This document shows, piece by piece, positions 38,598-49,371 of a DNA stretch of 64,000 nt. The stretch spans positions 1-64,000 of the forward strand of contig NZ_CAKLPZ010000001.1 of NCBI RefSeq assembly GCF_923081025.1. Reading direction: 5' to 3'. The notes under the pieces are model-generated. The model saw only the letters and a list, made by a program, of their open reading frames with translations, did not search any database and was not told the origin of the DNA. Position 1 is the first letter of the stretch, and every line of letters starts with the position of its first letter. This DNA is from Neolewinella maritima. GTDB lineage: Bacteria > Bacteroidota > Bacteroidia > Chitinophagales > Saprospiraceae. Made by a program: the position numbers and the translations under genes.

Positions 38598-41500
38598 ATG
38601 AATCATCTATCCGCTCTATCCCGGACCCTACTGGTCCTGTTGTTAGCGATCACACTGGCCATACCGTCCTCCGCCGGTGCGGCCCATCTACCTTTTCAAC
38701 TTATCGTCGGTGTAGTCACCGACGCCGATACCGGCGAGCCCCTCATCGGTGTGACCGTAATTAAGGAGGGTACGACCTCCGGTACCGTCACCGACCTCGA
38801 CGGCCGCTACGAGATCGACGCCGAGCCCACCGATAGGCTGGTGTTTTCCTATACGGGTATGGCTCCCCAGACCATCGATGTAGCGGGGCAGACCACCATC
38901 GATGTGCAACTAAGCTCGGATTCTGAACTACTGGACGAAGTAGTGGTCGTAGGATATGGCTCGCGCAAGAAGAGCGACATCACCGGAGCGGTATCGTCCA
39001 TTAAATCCGAAGAACTGACCGCCTTTCCAGTACTGGACGCGGCCCAGGCGCTGCAGGGACGTGCCGCCGGTGTGGTGGTGCAGTCCAATAACGGCGGAGA
39101 GCCCGGCGCACCCATCAGCGTAAAGATCCGGGGCAATACCTCGATCAATGCCAGTAGCAATCCGCTCGTAGTAGTAGACGGCTTCGTCGGCGCGACCTTC
39201 CCCCAGGCCAACGACATCGCCTCCGTAGAGGTCCTCAAGGATGCTTCGGCAGCCGCTATCTACGGCTCCAGAGGCTCTAATGGCGTAATTCTGGTAACGA
39301 CCAAAAAGGGTAGGAGCGGCGAGCTCGCCGTGGAGCTGAACTCGAATTATTCCATTACCAATACGGCCAATGAGCTCGAGCTACTGGACGCCAATGAGTT
39401 TGCGTCATACCAGCAGGCGATCAACCCCAATTACGTGCAGGGCCCCGCGAATACGGACTGGCAGGATCTCCTCTACACCACGGGCAATACACAGAACCAC
39501 CAGGTCTCCTTCTCGGGGGGCAGCGATAACATCAACTTCTATGCGTCCGGCACCTACTTCGACCAGGAGGGTGTAATCATCAACTCGGCCTTCGAACGCC
39601 TGTCGTTCCTATCGAATGTAGACGCACAGGTGAGCGATAAGCTGAAGTTGGGGATCAACTTCTTCGCCAGCCGGGGCAAGCAGGACGGTGTACCCACCCA
39701 GTCTACCGGTCAGACCGCCAACGGCGGTGGTGACGATGTGGTCTCCCTGCTCTTCCGCTTCACGCCCGACCGGGGTGTCCAGGACGAGAACGGGGTGAAT
39801 ACGATCAATTCCGTAGGCGACAACGTAGACAACCCCCTGGCTATCGCCCGGGAGGCGATCAACGAAACCAAAGTGGACCGCTACCGTACGAACCTGTACG
39901 CCAGCTACGAGATCCTGGAGAATCTGAACTTCAAAACAACCTTTGGCTACAGTACCCGAAACCTGACGCTCGGTGTATTCCGGCCGTCCACCCTGGTAGT
40001 CACCGCAGGTGGTACCGGCGGCACGGCGAGCATCGATAACCTGCGGAACACCAACCTGCTGAGTGAGAACTACCTGACCTTCGACCAGGAGCTAGGCCGG
40101 GGCGACCTGACCCTGCTGGCAGGCTATTCATATCAGAAGAATACCAACGAACGCTTCTCGGCGGCCGCTCAGGGCTTTACATCGAATTCGTTCTCCTACC
40201 GCGCGCTACAGACCGGCTCCACCCAGTTGATTCCTAGCTCCTCGCTATCGGAATCGGAGATCCAGTCGCAGTTCGGCCGGGTAAATTATGATTTCGACGA
40301 CCGCTTCCTGATCACGGCTACCGTAAGACGGGATGGTGCGTCCAACTTCGCCGCCAACGAGAAGTACGCCATCTTCCCCTCCGGTGCCGTCGCCTGGCGC
40401 ATCTCCAATGAAGCCTTCCTGCGCGACAATCCTACCGTATCCAGCCTGAAGCTTCGGGCTAGCTACGGACTCACCGGCAACCAGGCCATCTCGCCCTACC
40501 AATCCCTGGCCAGCTTCGGCTCGGTCTTCACGCCCATCAACGGGCGCACGGTCACTAACGTGACGCCAAATCAGGTAGCCAATCCGGACCTGAAGTGGGA
40601 AACCTCCTACCAGACCAATATTGGCCTGGACTTCGGCCTGTTCGAAAACCGGCTATCGCTGTCCCTGGACTACTACAATATCGATACCAAGGACCTGATC
40701 ATACAGGATGCCAGTCAACCACAGTATCTGGGCTTCCTGAATGCGGCGAGCCTGAGAAACGTAGGCGAGATCAATAACCGTGGATTCGAGATCACGCTGA
40801 ACTCCCGCAACATCGCAAAGGGTGATTTCCGCTGGAGCACCGATTTTAACTGGGCTACGAATAGAAATGAATTCGTGACTCTGCTGGACGGAAGCGACAT
40901 CTTCCAGGATGCCTCGCCCGGCTACTTCAACGTACCCCGTACGCACGTGCTGCGCGAGGGAGAGGCGGTGGGTGTCTTCTGGGGCTTCGACTACCAAGGC
41001 ATCTATCAGGGAGGCGATCTGCCCACTGGCCTGGCTACCTTCGAAGGAGCCGAAGCCGGGGATCAACTCTTCGTGGATGTCAACGGAGACGGGACCATCA
41101 CTACGGATGATCAGACCATCATCGGTGACCCTAACCCAGACTTCACGATGGGGGTGACCAATAGTTTCTCCTACAGAGGCTTCGACCTGAGTATCTTCTT
41201 CCAGGGTGCCGTAGGTGGTGACGTCATGAATCTTACGGCCGTGCAGTTGTATAACGGAGATTCTAACGGACCCAACGCCCTACTGAACGCCTGGACGCCG
41301 TCTAATACCAATACCGATGTGCCCCGCGCCCGCCTCCGGGGGAAGGAAATCTCTTCACGCTTTGTGGAGGATGGCAGTTATATTCGGTTGAAGAACCTCG
41401 CGCTTGGCTACACCTTCGGTGGAAACTTCACCGAACGATTACGCGTAGGTAATATCAGGCTCTCCGTAAGTGCACAGAACCTGCTGACGTTCACGGACTA

Positions 41501-41639
41501 CTCAGGCCTAGACCCCGAGGTAAGCTACTTCGGCTCTGGTGGCCAGGGTGCCTCGGAGAGCAATACCACCAACGGATTCGACTTCGGAAATTATCCCACC
41601 ATTCGATCATTGAATTTTAGCCTCGGCGTAAAATTCTAA
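38598..41639 (+). CDS. SusC/RagA-type TonB-dependent outer-membrane transporter
   Basis: 1013 residues. It has a signal peptide (to about residue 28) and a carboxypeptidase-regulatory-like domain (GVVTDADTGEPLIGVTVIKE, about 38-57). The SusC boxes are EVVVVGYGSRKKSDITGAVS (about 113-132) and the plug with VEVLKDASAAAIYGSRGSNG (about 211-230). A 22-strand barrel ends with aromatic FSLGVKF. By family knowledge it imports oligosaccharides bound by the lipoprotein SusD that follows 12 bp later. The surrounding lyases indicate alginate oligomers. A three-codon ATG frame just upstream overlaps nothing important. Confidence 0.96.
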   Translation: MNHLSALSRTLLVLLLAITLAIPSSAGAAHLPFQLIVGVVTDADTGEPLIGVTVIKEGTTSGTVTDLDGRYEIDAEPTDRLVFSYTGMAPQTIDVAGQTTIDVQLSSDSELLDEVVVVGYGSRKKSDITGAVSSIKSEELTAFPVLDAAQALQGRAAGVVVQSNNGGEPGAPISVKIRGNTSINASSNPLVVVDGFVGATFPQANDIASVEVLKDASAAAIYGSRGSNGVILVTTKKGRSGELAVELNSNYSITNTANELELLDANEFASYQQAINPNYVQGPANTDWQDLLYTTGNTQNHQVSFSGGSDNINFYASGTYFDQEGVIINSAFERLSFLSNVDAQVSDKLKLGINFFASRGKQDGVPTQSTGQTANGGGDDVVSLLFRFTPDRGVQDENGVNTINSVGDNVDNPLAIAREAINETKVDRYRTNLYASYEILENLNFKTTFGYSTRNLTLGVFRPSTLVVTAGGTGGTASIDNLRNTNLLSENYLTFDQELGRGDLTLLAGYSYQKNTNERFSAAAQGFTSNSFSYRALQTGSTQLIPSSSLSESEIQSQFGRVNYDFDDRFLITATVRRDGASNFAANEKYAIFPSGAVAWRISNEAFLRDNPTVSSLKLRASYGLTGNQAISPYQSLASFGSVFTPINGRTVTNVTPNQVANPDLKWETSYQTNIGLDFGLFENRLSLSLDYYNIDTKDLIIQDASQPQYLGFLNAASLRNVGEINNRGFEITLNSRNIAKGDFRWSTDFNWATNRNEFVTLLDGSDIFQDASPGYFNVPRTHVLREGEAVGVFWGFDYQGIYQGGDLPTGLATFEGAEAGDQLFVDVNGDGTITTDDQTIIGDPNPDFTMGVTNSFSYRGFDLSIFFQGAVGGDVMNLTAVQLYNGDSNGPNALLNAWTPSNTNTDVPRARLRGKEISSRFVEDGSYIRLKNLALGYTFGGNFTERLRVGNIRLSVSAQNLLTFTDYSGLDPEVSYFGSGGQGASESNTTNGFDFGNYPTIRSLNFSLGVKF

Positions 41640-41651
41640 ATAAGCAATAAG

Positions 41652-43157
41652 ATGAAAAAGTACGTAGTATTTCTCTTTTTAGGATTCGCACTGGCCAGCT
41701 GCTCTGATCTGGTGGAAGAACCCGTAGGGGTCCTGGCACCCGACGGATTCTTCAAGACGCCCAGTGATATTCAGACCGCCACCAATGCCGCCTTCGGGCA
41801 TATGGTACACGAGGACTTCTGGGGTCGTAAGATGTCCCTGACCCTCATGCTGCGCAGCGACATGGTAGCCATCGGTGATCCGACGACCGCACGCCGACGT
41901 ATCGACCACGACGAGTTTACCGTTGCGGCCGATAACGGAATGATCGAAGGGTACTGGCTGAGGGTCTATCAGATCATCTCCGCCGCTAACCAGGCGATCG
42001 CCGGTGCCGAACAGGTCAACGCAGCCGCCGAGGTGAAGAACGCGATCACGGCGCAGGCCTACTTCGCGCGTGCCTTCGCTTACTTCCACTTGGTACGGCA
42101 GTTTGGAGATATCCCGTACATCAATACGCCGATTACGGATCTGGCCGCGGCGAGCTCCGTCAGTAAGACACCCGCCGCCGAGGTCTACGCTAATATCATT
42201 GCCGATCTGGAGTTTGCCAAGCAGTGGCTGCCAGATACCCAGGAGTCGCGGTCTATCCCCGCTAGGTCGGCGGCGCACGCCTACCTGTCGCTGGTACACC
42301 TCACCATGGGCAACTACCAGATGGCCTACGATGAGGCGAAAGGAGTGATAGACAACGAAGACACCTATAACCTGGGGCTGGAAGATGATTTCCAGGACCT
42401 GTTCGATGCCGTAGCGATCGAGAGCTCGCGCGAGCCCCTCTTCACGCTGGACTTTATCGGCGCGAGCGACGGAGACGACGGACGCGATTACCAGGCTGCC
42501 CTGACCGGTATCCGTGGTGACGAGCAGTATGGCTACGGAGGAGGCTGGTCCGTGGGTGTGCCCTCCCTGGATGTATACAGGAGCTGGGACGGACGGGACT
42601 ACCGCAAATCCGTCAGTCTGGATACTACCGCTGTATACAATGGCGTAACGGAGACCTACGAAGTCTTCATGAACTTCAATACCCGGGCCGTCAACCGCCC
42701 GCACATTGCTAAGTACACGCGTCGGTTCGGAGCCACCGCTACCGGAAACGGTCGGGGATCCAACTACAACTACATGATGATGCGCTACGCGGAAGTCCTG
42801 CTGATCGCCGCCGAAGCCCTCAATGAGATCAGTCCCGGAAGCACCGAAGCTGAAGGCTACGTGAACCGGGTTCGGGCACGCGCGAGAAACGGTTCGTCCT
42901 TCCCCGCGGATGTCTCCGGCCTGTCGCAGGATGCGTTCCGCGAACTGGTGCTGGAAGATCGGAAGTGGGAGCTGGCCTTTGAGGTCAAGCGGTGGTACGA
43001 CATCGCCCGCCGCCGCCTCGCCGACGAGGTGTTTGCCGCCGATGGCCTGGAAGGTGCTAAGCCGAATTTCGATGCGGCGCAGGACTACCTGTTCCCCCTA
43101 CCGGCCGATGAGCTATCCCGGAATCCGAACCTGGCGCCCCAGAACCCCGGCTACTAA
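41652..43157 (+). CDS. SusD/RagB-type glycan-binding lipoprotein
   Basis: 501 residues. The lipobox LGFALASC makes Cys16 the likely lipid anchor. The SusD fold is helical with TPR-like elements: AQAYFARAFAYFHLVRQFGD (about 134-153), NYNYMMMRYAEVLLIAAEAL (about 371-390) and a C-terminal LPADELSRNPNLAPQNPGY. It caps the SusC channel and captures glycan on the cell surface. Partner of the gene just upstream. Confidence 0.96.
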   Translation: MKKYVVFLFLGFALASCSDLVEEPVGVLAPDGFFKTPSDIQTATNAAFGHMVHEDFWGRKMSLTLMLRSDMVAIGDPTTARRRIDHDEFTVAADNGMIEGYWLRVYQIISAANQAIAGAEQVNAAAEVKNAITAQAYFARAFAYFHLVRQFGDIPYINTPITDLAAASSVSKTPAAEVYANIIADLEFAKQWLPDTQESRSIPARSAAHAYLSLVHLTMGNYQMAYDEAKGVIDNEDTYNLGLEDDFQDLFDAVAIESSREPLFTLDFIGASDGDDGRDYQAALTGIRGDEQYGYGGGWSVGVPSLDVYRSWDGRDYRKSVSLDTTAVYNGVTETYEVFMNFNTRAVNRPHIAKYTRRFGATATGNGRGSNYNYMMMRYAEVLLIAAEALNEISPGSTEAEGYVNRVRARARNGSSFPADVSGLSQDAFRELVLEDRKWELAFEVKRWYDIARRRLADEVFAADGLEGAKPNFDAAQDYLFPLPADELSRNPNLAPQNPGY

Positions 43158-43209
43158 ACCCATCCGGGTCCTGACTGCACCTTCTTTTCTGACTAAACGT
43201 ATGCGCTAG

Positions 43210-45516
43210 TTGATCGACCTCGATACCTTCACTGCACCCGCGACCGCGCACCCCTGGCTAGTTGGCTTCATGTGCTTGGTCGTCGGGTTCGGTTGTGGGT
43301 CTCCGGAGCCCCGGATCGACACGTCGGACGGGCTACGGCAGGCGATCGCCACCGCCAAAGCCGGCGACGAGATCGTACTGGCTAACGGCACCTACACCGA
43401 CCTGGCCCTGGACTTTACGGGCCGGGGTACGGAAGGCAAGCCGATCCGGCTGGTCGCCCAGGAAAAAGGGAAGGTGTTTCTGGAGGGTGAGTCTTACCTG
43501 CGACTATCGGGTGAGCACCTGGTGGTGGAGGGTCTCGTGTTCCGCAACGGCCACACCCCGACCAGTGAGGTGATCAGCTTCCGTACCGCCAAAGACTCGC
43601 TGTGTACTAACTGCCGCGTGACCGAGTGCGTGATCGACAACTACAACCCTAGCGAACGCTTCGAGAGCGACTACTGGGTGGGTATTTACGGTCGCAACAA
43701 CCGCTTCGACCACAACTACCTGACCGGTAAGCGCAATCAGGGGGTGACCCTGGCCGTGCGGCTGGATAGCGAGGAGAGTCGGGAGAATTTCCATCGTATT
43801 GATCACAACTACTTCGGCGAGCGGCCGCTGCTGGGCTCCAACGGCGGGGAGACCCTGCGTATCGGTACCAGCCACTACTCCCTGAGTAACTCCAATACGC
43901 TGGTCGAATCCAACTACTTCGACCGCTGTAGTGGGGAGGTCGAGATCGTTTCCAGTAAGTCGGGAGCCAACGAATTTCGTGGCAATACCTTTCACGAATG
44001 CCAGGGTACCCTGACCATGCGCCACGGCAACGGCACGGTGGTCGATGGTAACTTCCTGCTCGGCAACGGCAAGCCGAACACCGGCGGCATCCGCATCATC
44101 AATGCCGGTCAGCAGGTGACGAACAACTACCTCTACGGCGTGACCGGCCACCGCTTCCGGGCCGCCCTGGCGATCATGAACGGGGTACCCGACTCGCCCA
44201 TCAATCGCTACCATCAGGTCACCGACGCGGAGGCACGCGGCAATGTATTCATCGACTGCGACCACATCGAACTCGGGGTGGGTAGTGACGGTGAGCGCAG
44301 CGCGGCACCCGAACGTAGCCTGATCGCCGACAACGTCTTCGTGAACCGCAAGCGCAGTGACCTCTTCACCGTCCACGATGACATCAGTGGCATCACCTTC
44401 CGCGATAACCTGCTGGACGAACAGCTCACCGCCCCGCAGGAAGCCGGCTTCCGTAACATCGCGATCGAGCTGGCCGGAGCCGAGGGTCTGTTGCTGCCCA
44501 CCGGCCTACCGGCCGCCGATAGCATCCGCACCCGCATGGCCGATCGCGGCACCCCGGAGAACTGTGGCGTGGACTGGTACCCGATCCGGGAGGAGGGGCA
44601 GGTGTTTGGCAACGGCAAAACGATCCGTATCACCCCCGGCGAGAACACGCTCTCGGATGCTATCGCGCAGTCTGCCGCCGGCGACGTCATCGCGCTGAGC
44701 GCCGGTGAGTACTTACAGACTAAGGCTATCGACCTACGCCATCCGCTGACCATTACTGCTTCGGGTGGGGAAAAACCTACGCTACTATTCCGGAAGACAT
44801 CTTTCATAAACTTAGAAAACGGGGGTGCGCTGACCCTCCAGGGCGTGCGGGTTGACGGCCGCGAGTGCCTCGACCAGCCACTCAACAGCGTGATCCGTAC
44901 CAGCCGCTACTCCATGGTCAACAACTACAAGCTGATCATCGAAAACTGCGACTTTACCGAGCTCGATGTCAATCACAGTTTCGATGTGGTACGGGTAGCC
45001 AAGCACACCTTCGCAGACTCCATCGTGCTGCGTAATTCGACCTTTCACAACGTGAGCGGCAGCGTGCTACCGCTCCATCAGGAAAACGACGACATCGGTA
45101 TCTACAACGCCGAGAACGTAGTGATCGAGAACTGCGATTTCGACCAGATCGGTCAGGCCGCCCTGCACCTGTACCGCGGGGGTACGGACGAGAGCACCTT
45201 CGGCCCCTTCCTGACCATCGACCGCTGCACCTTCGACGAGGTGGGGATGGACCGGCGCAACCGCAGTGACAGTGCGATCCGACTGTACGGTCCCCAGAGC
45301 GTATCCATCACGAACTCCATCTTCGATGATTCGGCTCCCGTACGGCTGCATTTAGTGGTGGGCGACCCGGTGATCTCCCTGGCCGATTGTGTCTTCTCCG
45401 GGGGTACCGAGCTGCTCGACAACGGCGCGCCCTACACGACCGAAAACCTTCTTTTTCTCCCCGAACCCATCACTACCCTGCCCGACGGTCGGGCGATCGG
45501 CAGCCAACTCCAGTAA
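43210..45516 (+). CDS. Polysaccharide lyase family 6 (two beta-helix domains), alginate lyase
   Basis: Up to 768 residues. Domain 1 (about 30-420) is the PL6 chondroitinase-B-like right-handed beta helix; IVSSKSGANEFRGNTFHECQ carries the expected Lys base and LTMRHGNGTVVDGNFLLGN the Arg acid, followed by GGIRIINAGQQVTNNYLYG. Domain 2 (about 470-768) is a second beta helix, as in long exo-acting PL6 enzymes. The start is unclear: ATG CGC TAG at 43201 is in frame but has a stop at codon 3, TTG 43210 gives a poor signal peptide, and ATG 43270 gives MCLVVGFGC with a lipobox-like Cys. A diverged 18-mer repeat lies in this region. It cleaves alginate by beta-elimination, releasing unsaturated ends. 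Confidence 0.88.
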   Translation: MIDLDTFTAPATAHPWLVGFMCLVVGFGCGSPEPRIDTSDGLRQAIATAKAGDEIVLANGTYTDLALDFTGRGTEGKPIRLVAQEKGKVFLEGESYLRLSGEHLVVEGLVFRNGHTPTSEVISFRTAKDSLCTNCRVTECVIDNYNPSERFESDYWVGIYGRNNRFDHNYLTGKRNQGVTLAVRLDSEESRENFHRIDHNYFGERPLLGSNGGETLRIGTSHYSLSNSNTLVESNYFDRCSGEVEIVSSKSGANEFRGNTFHECQGTLTMRHGNGTVVDGNFLLGNGKPNTGGIRIINAGQQVTNNYLYGVTGHRFRAALAIMNGVPDSPINRYHQVTDAEARGNVFIDCDHIELGVGSDGERSAAPERSLIADNVFVNRKRSDLFTVHDDISGITFRDNLLDEQLTAPQEAGFRNIAIELAGAEGLLLPTGLPAADSIRTRMADRGTPENCGVDWYPIREEGQVFGNGKTIRITPGENTLSDAIAQSAAGDVIALSAGEYLQTKAIDLRHPLTITASGGEKPTLLFRKTSFINLENGGALTLQGVRVDGRECLDQPLNSVIRTSRYSMVNNYKLIIENCDFTELDVNHSFDVVRVAKHTFADSIVLRNSTFHNVSGSVLPLHQENDDIGIYNAENVVIENCDFDQIGQAALHLYRGGTDESTFGPFLTIDRCTFDEVGMDRRNRSDSAIRLYGPQSVSITNSIFDDSAPVRLHLVVGDPVISLADCVFSGGTELLDNGAPYTTENLLFLPEPITTLPDGRAIGSQLQ

Positions 45517-45519
45517 GCT

Positions 45520-47718
45520 TTGCGCCTTCTCTTCCTTCTTTGCTGCTGCCTGTCTGCCGCCTTGCTCTCTGCACAGACTGACTATCCCCCCCTCTTCGCA
45601 GAGGCTCTGGCGCGTACGCAGGTGCAAGTAGATGGTGCGATGGAGCGGGGCTTCCTGGTGCCTACCCCGGTGGATATGGCGGGAGGATACACCCACGAGG
45701 TCCACAAGCAAAACTGGAAGACCCTATCCGGTGCAGGTGCCATATACCGCCTGACTGGTGATACGACTTACGCCGCTATCGTGCGCGACGGACTGCTCGC
45801 CTACGCCGAGGTATACCGCGACTGGCCGACCCATCCGACGGCTCGCTCCTACGCTACCGGTAAGGTGTTTTGGCAGTGCCTCAATGATGCTAACTGGCTG
45901 GTGTACGTCAGCGAAGCCTACGCCGACGTATACGACTGGTTGGAGCCTAGCGTCCGCAGCCGGATCAACGCGGAGCTCTTCCGGCCCATGGCGGATTTTC
46001 TCTCTCTCGAAAACCCACAGTTTTTCAACCGTATCCACAATCATAGTACCTGGGGCAACGCCGCGGTGGGCATGATCGGGTTGGTGATGGATGACGAAGA
46101 ACTGGTACAACGCGCGCTGTACGGTATCCCCGCAACCGAACTGCCGGAGGATCTACGCGATGATGACAGCGGCAAGATCATGTCGGAGACCGGGCGGGCG
46201 GGCTTCCTGGCGCAGCTGGATCTGTCCTTTTCTCCGGACGGTTACTTCACCGAGGGGCCCTACTACCTGCGCTACGCGCTCTCGCCCTTCCTGCTCTTCG
46301 GACGGATGCTGGCCGATAAGCGGCCGGAGCTGAATAATTTAGCTTATCGTGACAGTATCCTCGGCAAGGCGATCGATGCATTATTGCTACAGGCTGATCC
46401 TCTCGGCGACTTCTACCCCCTGAACGATTCCCAGAAGGGGATGTCGCTGTACGCACCGGAGGTGGTCAAGACCGTAGACTACGGCTACTACCTCTACGGT
46501 CAGGATCCGACGCTGCTTTCTTTAGCCATCGAGCAGGGCAGCGTGACTCTGGATGCTGCCGGACTGGCTGTGGCCACGGCCGTCGCCGCCGGGAAGGCGC
46601 AGCCCTTCCGACCCGGATCAGTCGCCTTTACCGACGGTCCGGACGGGCAGGAGGGGGGTGTGGGTATACTGCGCGCCTACGGGGACGGGGAGGAACGGAC
46701 GGGCCTGGTGATGAAGTACTCCGCCCAGGGTATGGGGCATGGCCACTTCGATAAACTATCCTACTCGCTCTACGACGGTACGGGAGAAGTGATACAGGAC
46801 TACGGTGCGGCCCGCTGGGTCAACATCGACCAGAAGGGTGGGGGCCGCTACCTGCCCGAAAACCAGACGTGGGCCAAGCAGACCGTAGCCCACAACACCC
46901 TGGTGGTCGACCGGACTTCCCACTATCAGGGGGACATCCGGATCGCGGAGAACTTTCACCCCGACCTATACGCCTGGGATGGTGACGGAGACAGCCTTCA
47001 GCTAGTCAGTGCCGTTGCTACCGATGCGTATCCCGGCCGGCGGCTGCACCGCAGCCAGTGGCTGCTGACCGATAGCCTGTTCGACCACCCCCTGCTGATC
47101 GATCTGTTTCGGGTGACGGGCGATACGGCGGGGGTGTACGAGCTACCCACCTGGTACCAGGGGCAGCTGCTAGCGGCCGATTTCGACTACACCACCATCG
47201 ATACCCTGACCGCAATGGGTGCCGACCATGGCTACCAGCACCTGCTGACCGAGGCAAGGGGCTATCCGGAAGCGGGCACGGCTACCGTGCAGTGGTTCGG
47301 ACGGGGGCGCTTCTACACCCAGACCATGATCACCCAGCCCGGCGACGAGCTACTGTTCGTCCGGCCAGGGGCCAACGATCCGAACTTCAACCTGCGCCGC
47401 GATCCCGGTTTCCTGCTGCGGCGGGAGGGGCCCGCATCTACGACTTTCCTTGCGGTACTCGAAGCACACGGTAGCTACGACCCCCGGGTGGAGGTAGCCG
47501 AGCGGCCCTTCGGGAGTATCAGCGGACTACACCTGATACAGGACGACAGCGACTATACCGCGCTGCGCTTCACCCACCGGGACGGAGCACAGTGGACGCT
47601 TCTACTTTCTAACCACGATGCCAGTCCGGAGTCTATCCACGAATTGATCCTGGACGATACGACCTACCGCTGGGAGGGCGTCCATCACCTGATAAAAACT
47701 AACGATGCAAGCGAGTAA
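45520..47718 (+). CDS. Polysaccharide lyase family 17, oligoalginate lyase
   Basis: 732 residues from a TTG three bases after the PL6 stop. The signal peptide is RLLFLLCCCLSAALLSAQ. The N-terminal alpha/alpha toroid has QNWKTLSGAGAIYRLTGDTT (about 66-85) and FFNRIHNHSTWGNAAVGMIG (about 166-185) with the catalytic Asn/His pair. The heparinase II/III-like beta domain has GHGHFDKLSYSLYDGTGEVI (about 407-426) and AHNTLVVDRTSHYQG. These enzymes are exolytic, turning alginate oligomers into unsaturated monomer. The 3' end overlaps kdgF by 14 bp. Confidence 0.95.
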   Translation: MRLLFLLCCCLSAALLSAQTDYPPLFAEALARTQVQVDGAMERGFLVPTPVDMAGGYTHEVHKQNWKTLSGAGAIYRLTGDTTYAAIVRDGLLAYAEVYRDWPTHPTARSYATGKVFWQCLNDANWLVYVSEAYADVYDWLEPSVRSRINAELFRPMADFLSLENPQFFNRIHNHSTWGNAAVGMIGLVMDDEELVQRALYGIPATELPEDLRDDDSGKIMSETGRAGFLAQLDLSFSPDGYFTEGPYYLRYALSPFLLFGRMLADKRPELNNLAYRDSILGKAIDALLLQADPLGDFYPLNDSQKGMSLYAPEVVKTVDYGYYLYGQDPTLLSLAIEQGSVTLDAAGLAVATAVAAGKAQPFRPGSVAFTDGPDGQEGGVGILRAYGDGEERTGLVMKYSAQGMGHGHFDKLSYSLYDGTGEVIQDYGAARWVNIDQKGGGRYLPENQTWAKQTVAHNTLVVDRTSHYQGDIRIAENFHPDLYAWDGDGDSLQLVSAVATDAYPGRRLHRSQWLLTDSLFDHPLLIDLFRVTGDTAGVYELPTWYQGQLLAADFDYTTIDTLTAMGADHGYQHLLTEARGYPEAGTATVQWFGRGRFYTQTMITQPGDELLFVRPGANDPNFNLRRDPGFLLRREGPASTTFLAVLEAHGSYDPRVEVAERPFGSISGLHLIQDDSDYTALRFTHRDGAQWTLLLSNHDASPESIHELILDDTTYRWEGVHHLIKTNDASE

Positions 47719-48061
47719 AGAATTTCTGTTCGGCAAGGAGCTGGAGTGGGAACAGGTAGGCCCGGGCCTCAAGCGCCAGGTCATGGGCTACGACGATCAC
47801 ATCATGCTGGTCAAGGTCGACTTCCAGCCCGGAGCCGTCGGGCAGCTGCACGAGCACCACCACAGCCAGGTCACCTACGTGGAGTCCGGCGTGTTCGAAA
47901 TGACCATCGGCGACGAGGTCAGGACCATCCGCGGGGGCGATAGCTACTACATCCCGCCCCACGTCATGCACGGCTGCGTATGCACCGCGGCCGGGGTACT
48001 GATCGACGTGTTCAGTCCCCACCGCGCGGACTTCCTCCCCTCATCTCCCCCCCAGGTATGA
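47705..48061 (+). CDS. kdgF: Cupin protein KdgF-like, linearises unsaturated uronate
   Basis: 118 residues, a single cupin. QLHEHHHSQVTYVESGVFEM (about 47-66) holds the metal-binding His cluster and GGDSYYIPPHVMHG (about 77-90) the second cupin motif. KdgF proteins convert 4,5-unsaturated monouronate from alginate or pectin lyases to the open-chain DEH. It starts within the PL17 gene, and its stop overlaps the next ATG as ATGA. Tight coupling to both neighbours supports this role. Confidence 0.9.
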   Translation: MQASKEFLFGKELEWEQVGPGLKRQVMGYDDHIMLVKVDFQPGAVGQLHEHHHSQVTYVESGVFEMTIGDEVRTIRGGDSYYIPPHVMHGCVCTAAGVLIDVFSPHRADFLPSSPPQV

Positions 48062-49365
48062 AGCTCTCCGGACTCCGCTGGTGGGTCGTGGGCCTGATCG
48101 CCCTGGCTACCGTCATCAACTACATCGATCGCCAGTCACTCAACGTGCTCTGGCCCGAGATCTCCGTCGATCTCTACCCCGAAAAGACCGAGGATGAGCG
48201 CAAGGAGATCTACGCCCTGATCTCCGTGGTATTCGTCTTCTCCTACGCCTTCGGCCAGGCGCTGTTCGGCAAGATCTTCGACTGGATCGGTACGCGGCTG
48301 GGCTTCGTGCTGTCCATCGGCGTGTGGTCCATCGCCACGGCCCTGCACGCGGTGGCCAGCGGTGTGGCCAGCTTCGCCTTCTTCCGCTCCATTCTGGGCA
48401 TCGCCGAGGCCGGCAACTGGCCCGGGGCCACGAAGGGTAACGCCGAGTGGTTCCCGACCAAGGAGCGGGCCCTGGCCCAGGGCATCTTCAACTCCGGGGC
48501 GGCCATCGGGGGCATCATCTCGATCCCCCTCATCGCCTTTCTGTCCGTGTACTTCAGCTGGCAGGTGATCTTCATCCTGGTGGGGGTCACGGGACTGCTC
48601 TGGCTCATCCCCTGGGTGGTGCTGGTCAAGGCCCCCCCGAAGGCCCACCCCTGGATCACGGCGGCCGAGCGGGAGTACATCCTGACTGGGCAGCAGAACC
48701 AGGACCTGGACGCGGACGGCAACTTCGACGAGGGCTACAACCCGGACCTACGGACGATGCTTTCGCACAAGGAGAGCTGGGGGGTGATCATCGCCTCGGC
48801 CGTGATCGACCCCATCTGGTGGCTGTTCGTGTTCTGGATCCCGATCTACCTGTCGGAGGTATACAATATGGACGTCAAGACCATCGGTATCTACGGCTGG
48901 GTGCCCTACGTGGGGGCCATGTTCGGGGCCTGGTTCGGCGGCCTGCTGGCACAGAACCGCCTCAAGGCGGGCTGGGACGTAGACAGTACGCGCAAGCTGG
49001 TCATCACGCTGGGCTGTCTGATCATGCTGCCGGCGCTGCTGGCCATGGCCAATCCCGGGGCACCGGTGACGGCGGTGCTGCTGATGGCCACCATCCTGTT
49101 TGGCTTCCAGACGGCGATCGGCAACGTACAGACCCTGCCGAGCGATCTGTTCGGCGGCAAGACGGTGGGCACCCTGGCGGGGCTATCGGGCATGTCGGCC
49201 AAGCTGGCCGTGGCGGGGCTGACCTCGCTGGTGCCGTGGCTGACGGCGGGGGGCAACTACACACCGGCCTTCGTGATCGGGGCGGCCCTGGCCTGCATCG
49301 CCATTGCCAGCGTCTGGTTGCTGATCCCAAGAATCGAATCACTACAACCTAAATTACTAAACTAA
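48058..49365 (+). CDS. MFS hexuronate-type transporter
   Basis: 435 residues from ATG 48058, coupled to kdgF (ATGA); the frame upstream to 47980 lies inside kdgF. Twelve hydrophobic helices start with [20 protein letters not shown], the ExuT/anion:cation symporter signature with [24 protein letters not shown] and [14 protein letters not shown] are further family marks. It would import DEH or monouronates from the periplasm across the inner membrane by proton symport. Confidence 0.93.
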   Translation: MKLSGLRWWVVGLIALATVINYIDRQSLNVLWPEISVDLYPEKTEDERKEIYALISVVFVFSYAFGQALFGKIFDWIGTRLGFVLSIGVWSIATALHAVASGVASFAFFRSILGIAEAGNWPGATKGNAEWFPTKERALAQGIFNSGAAIGGIISIPLIAFLSVYFSWQVIFILVGVTGLLWLIPWVVLVKAPPKAHPWITAAEREYILTGQQNQDLDADGNFDEGYNPDLRTMLSHKESWGVIIASAVIDPIWWLFVFWIPIYLSEVYNMDVKTIGIYGWVPYVGAMFGAWFGGLLAQNRLKAGWDVDSTRKLVITLGCLIMLPALLAMANPGAPVTAVLLMATILFGFQTAIGNVQTLPSDLFGGKTVGTLAGLSGMSAKLAVAGLTSLVPWLTAGGNYTPAFVIGAALACIAIASVWLLIPRIESLQPKLLN

Positions 49366-49371
49366 TATACC

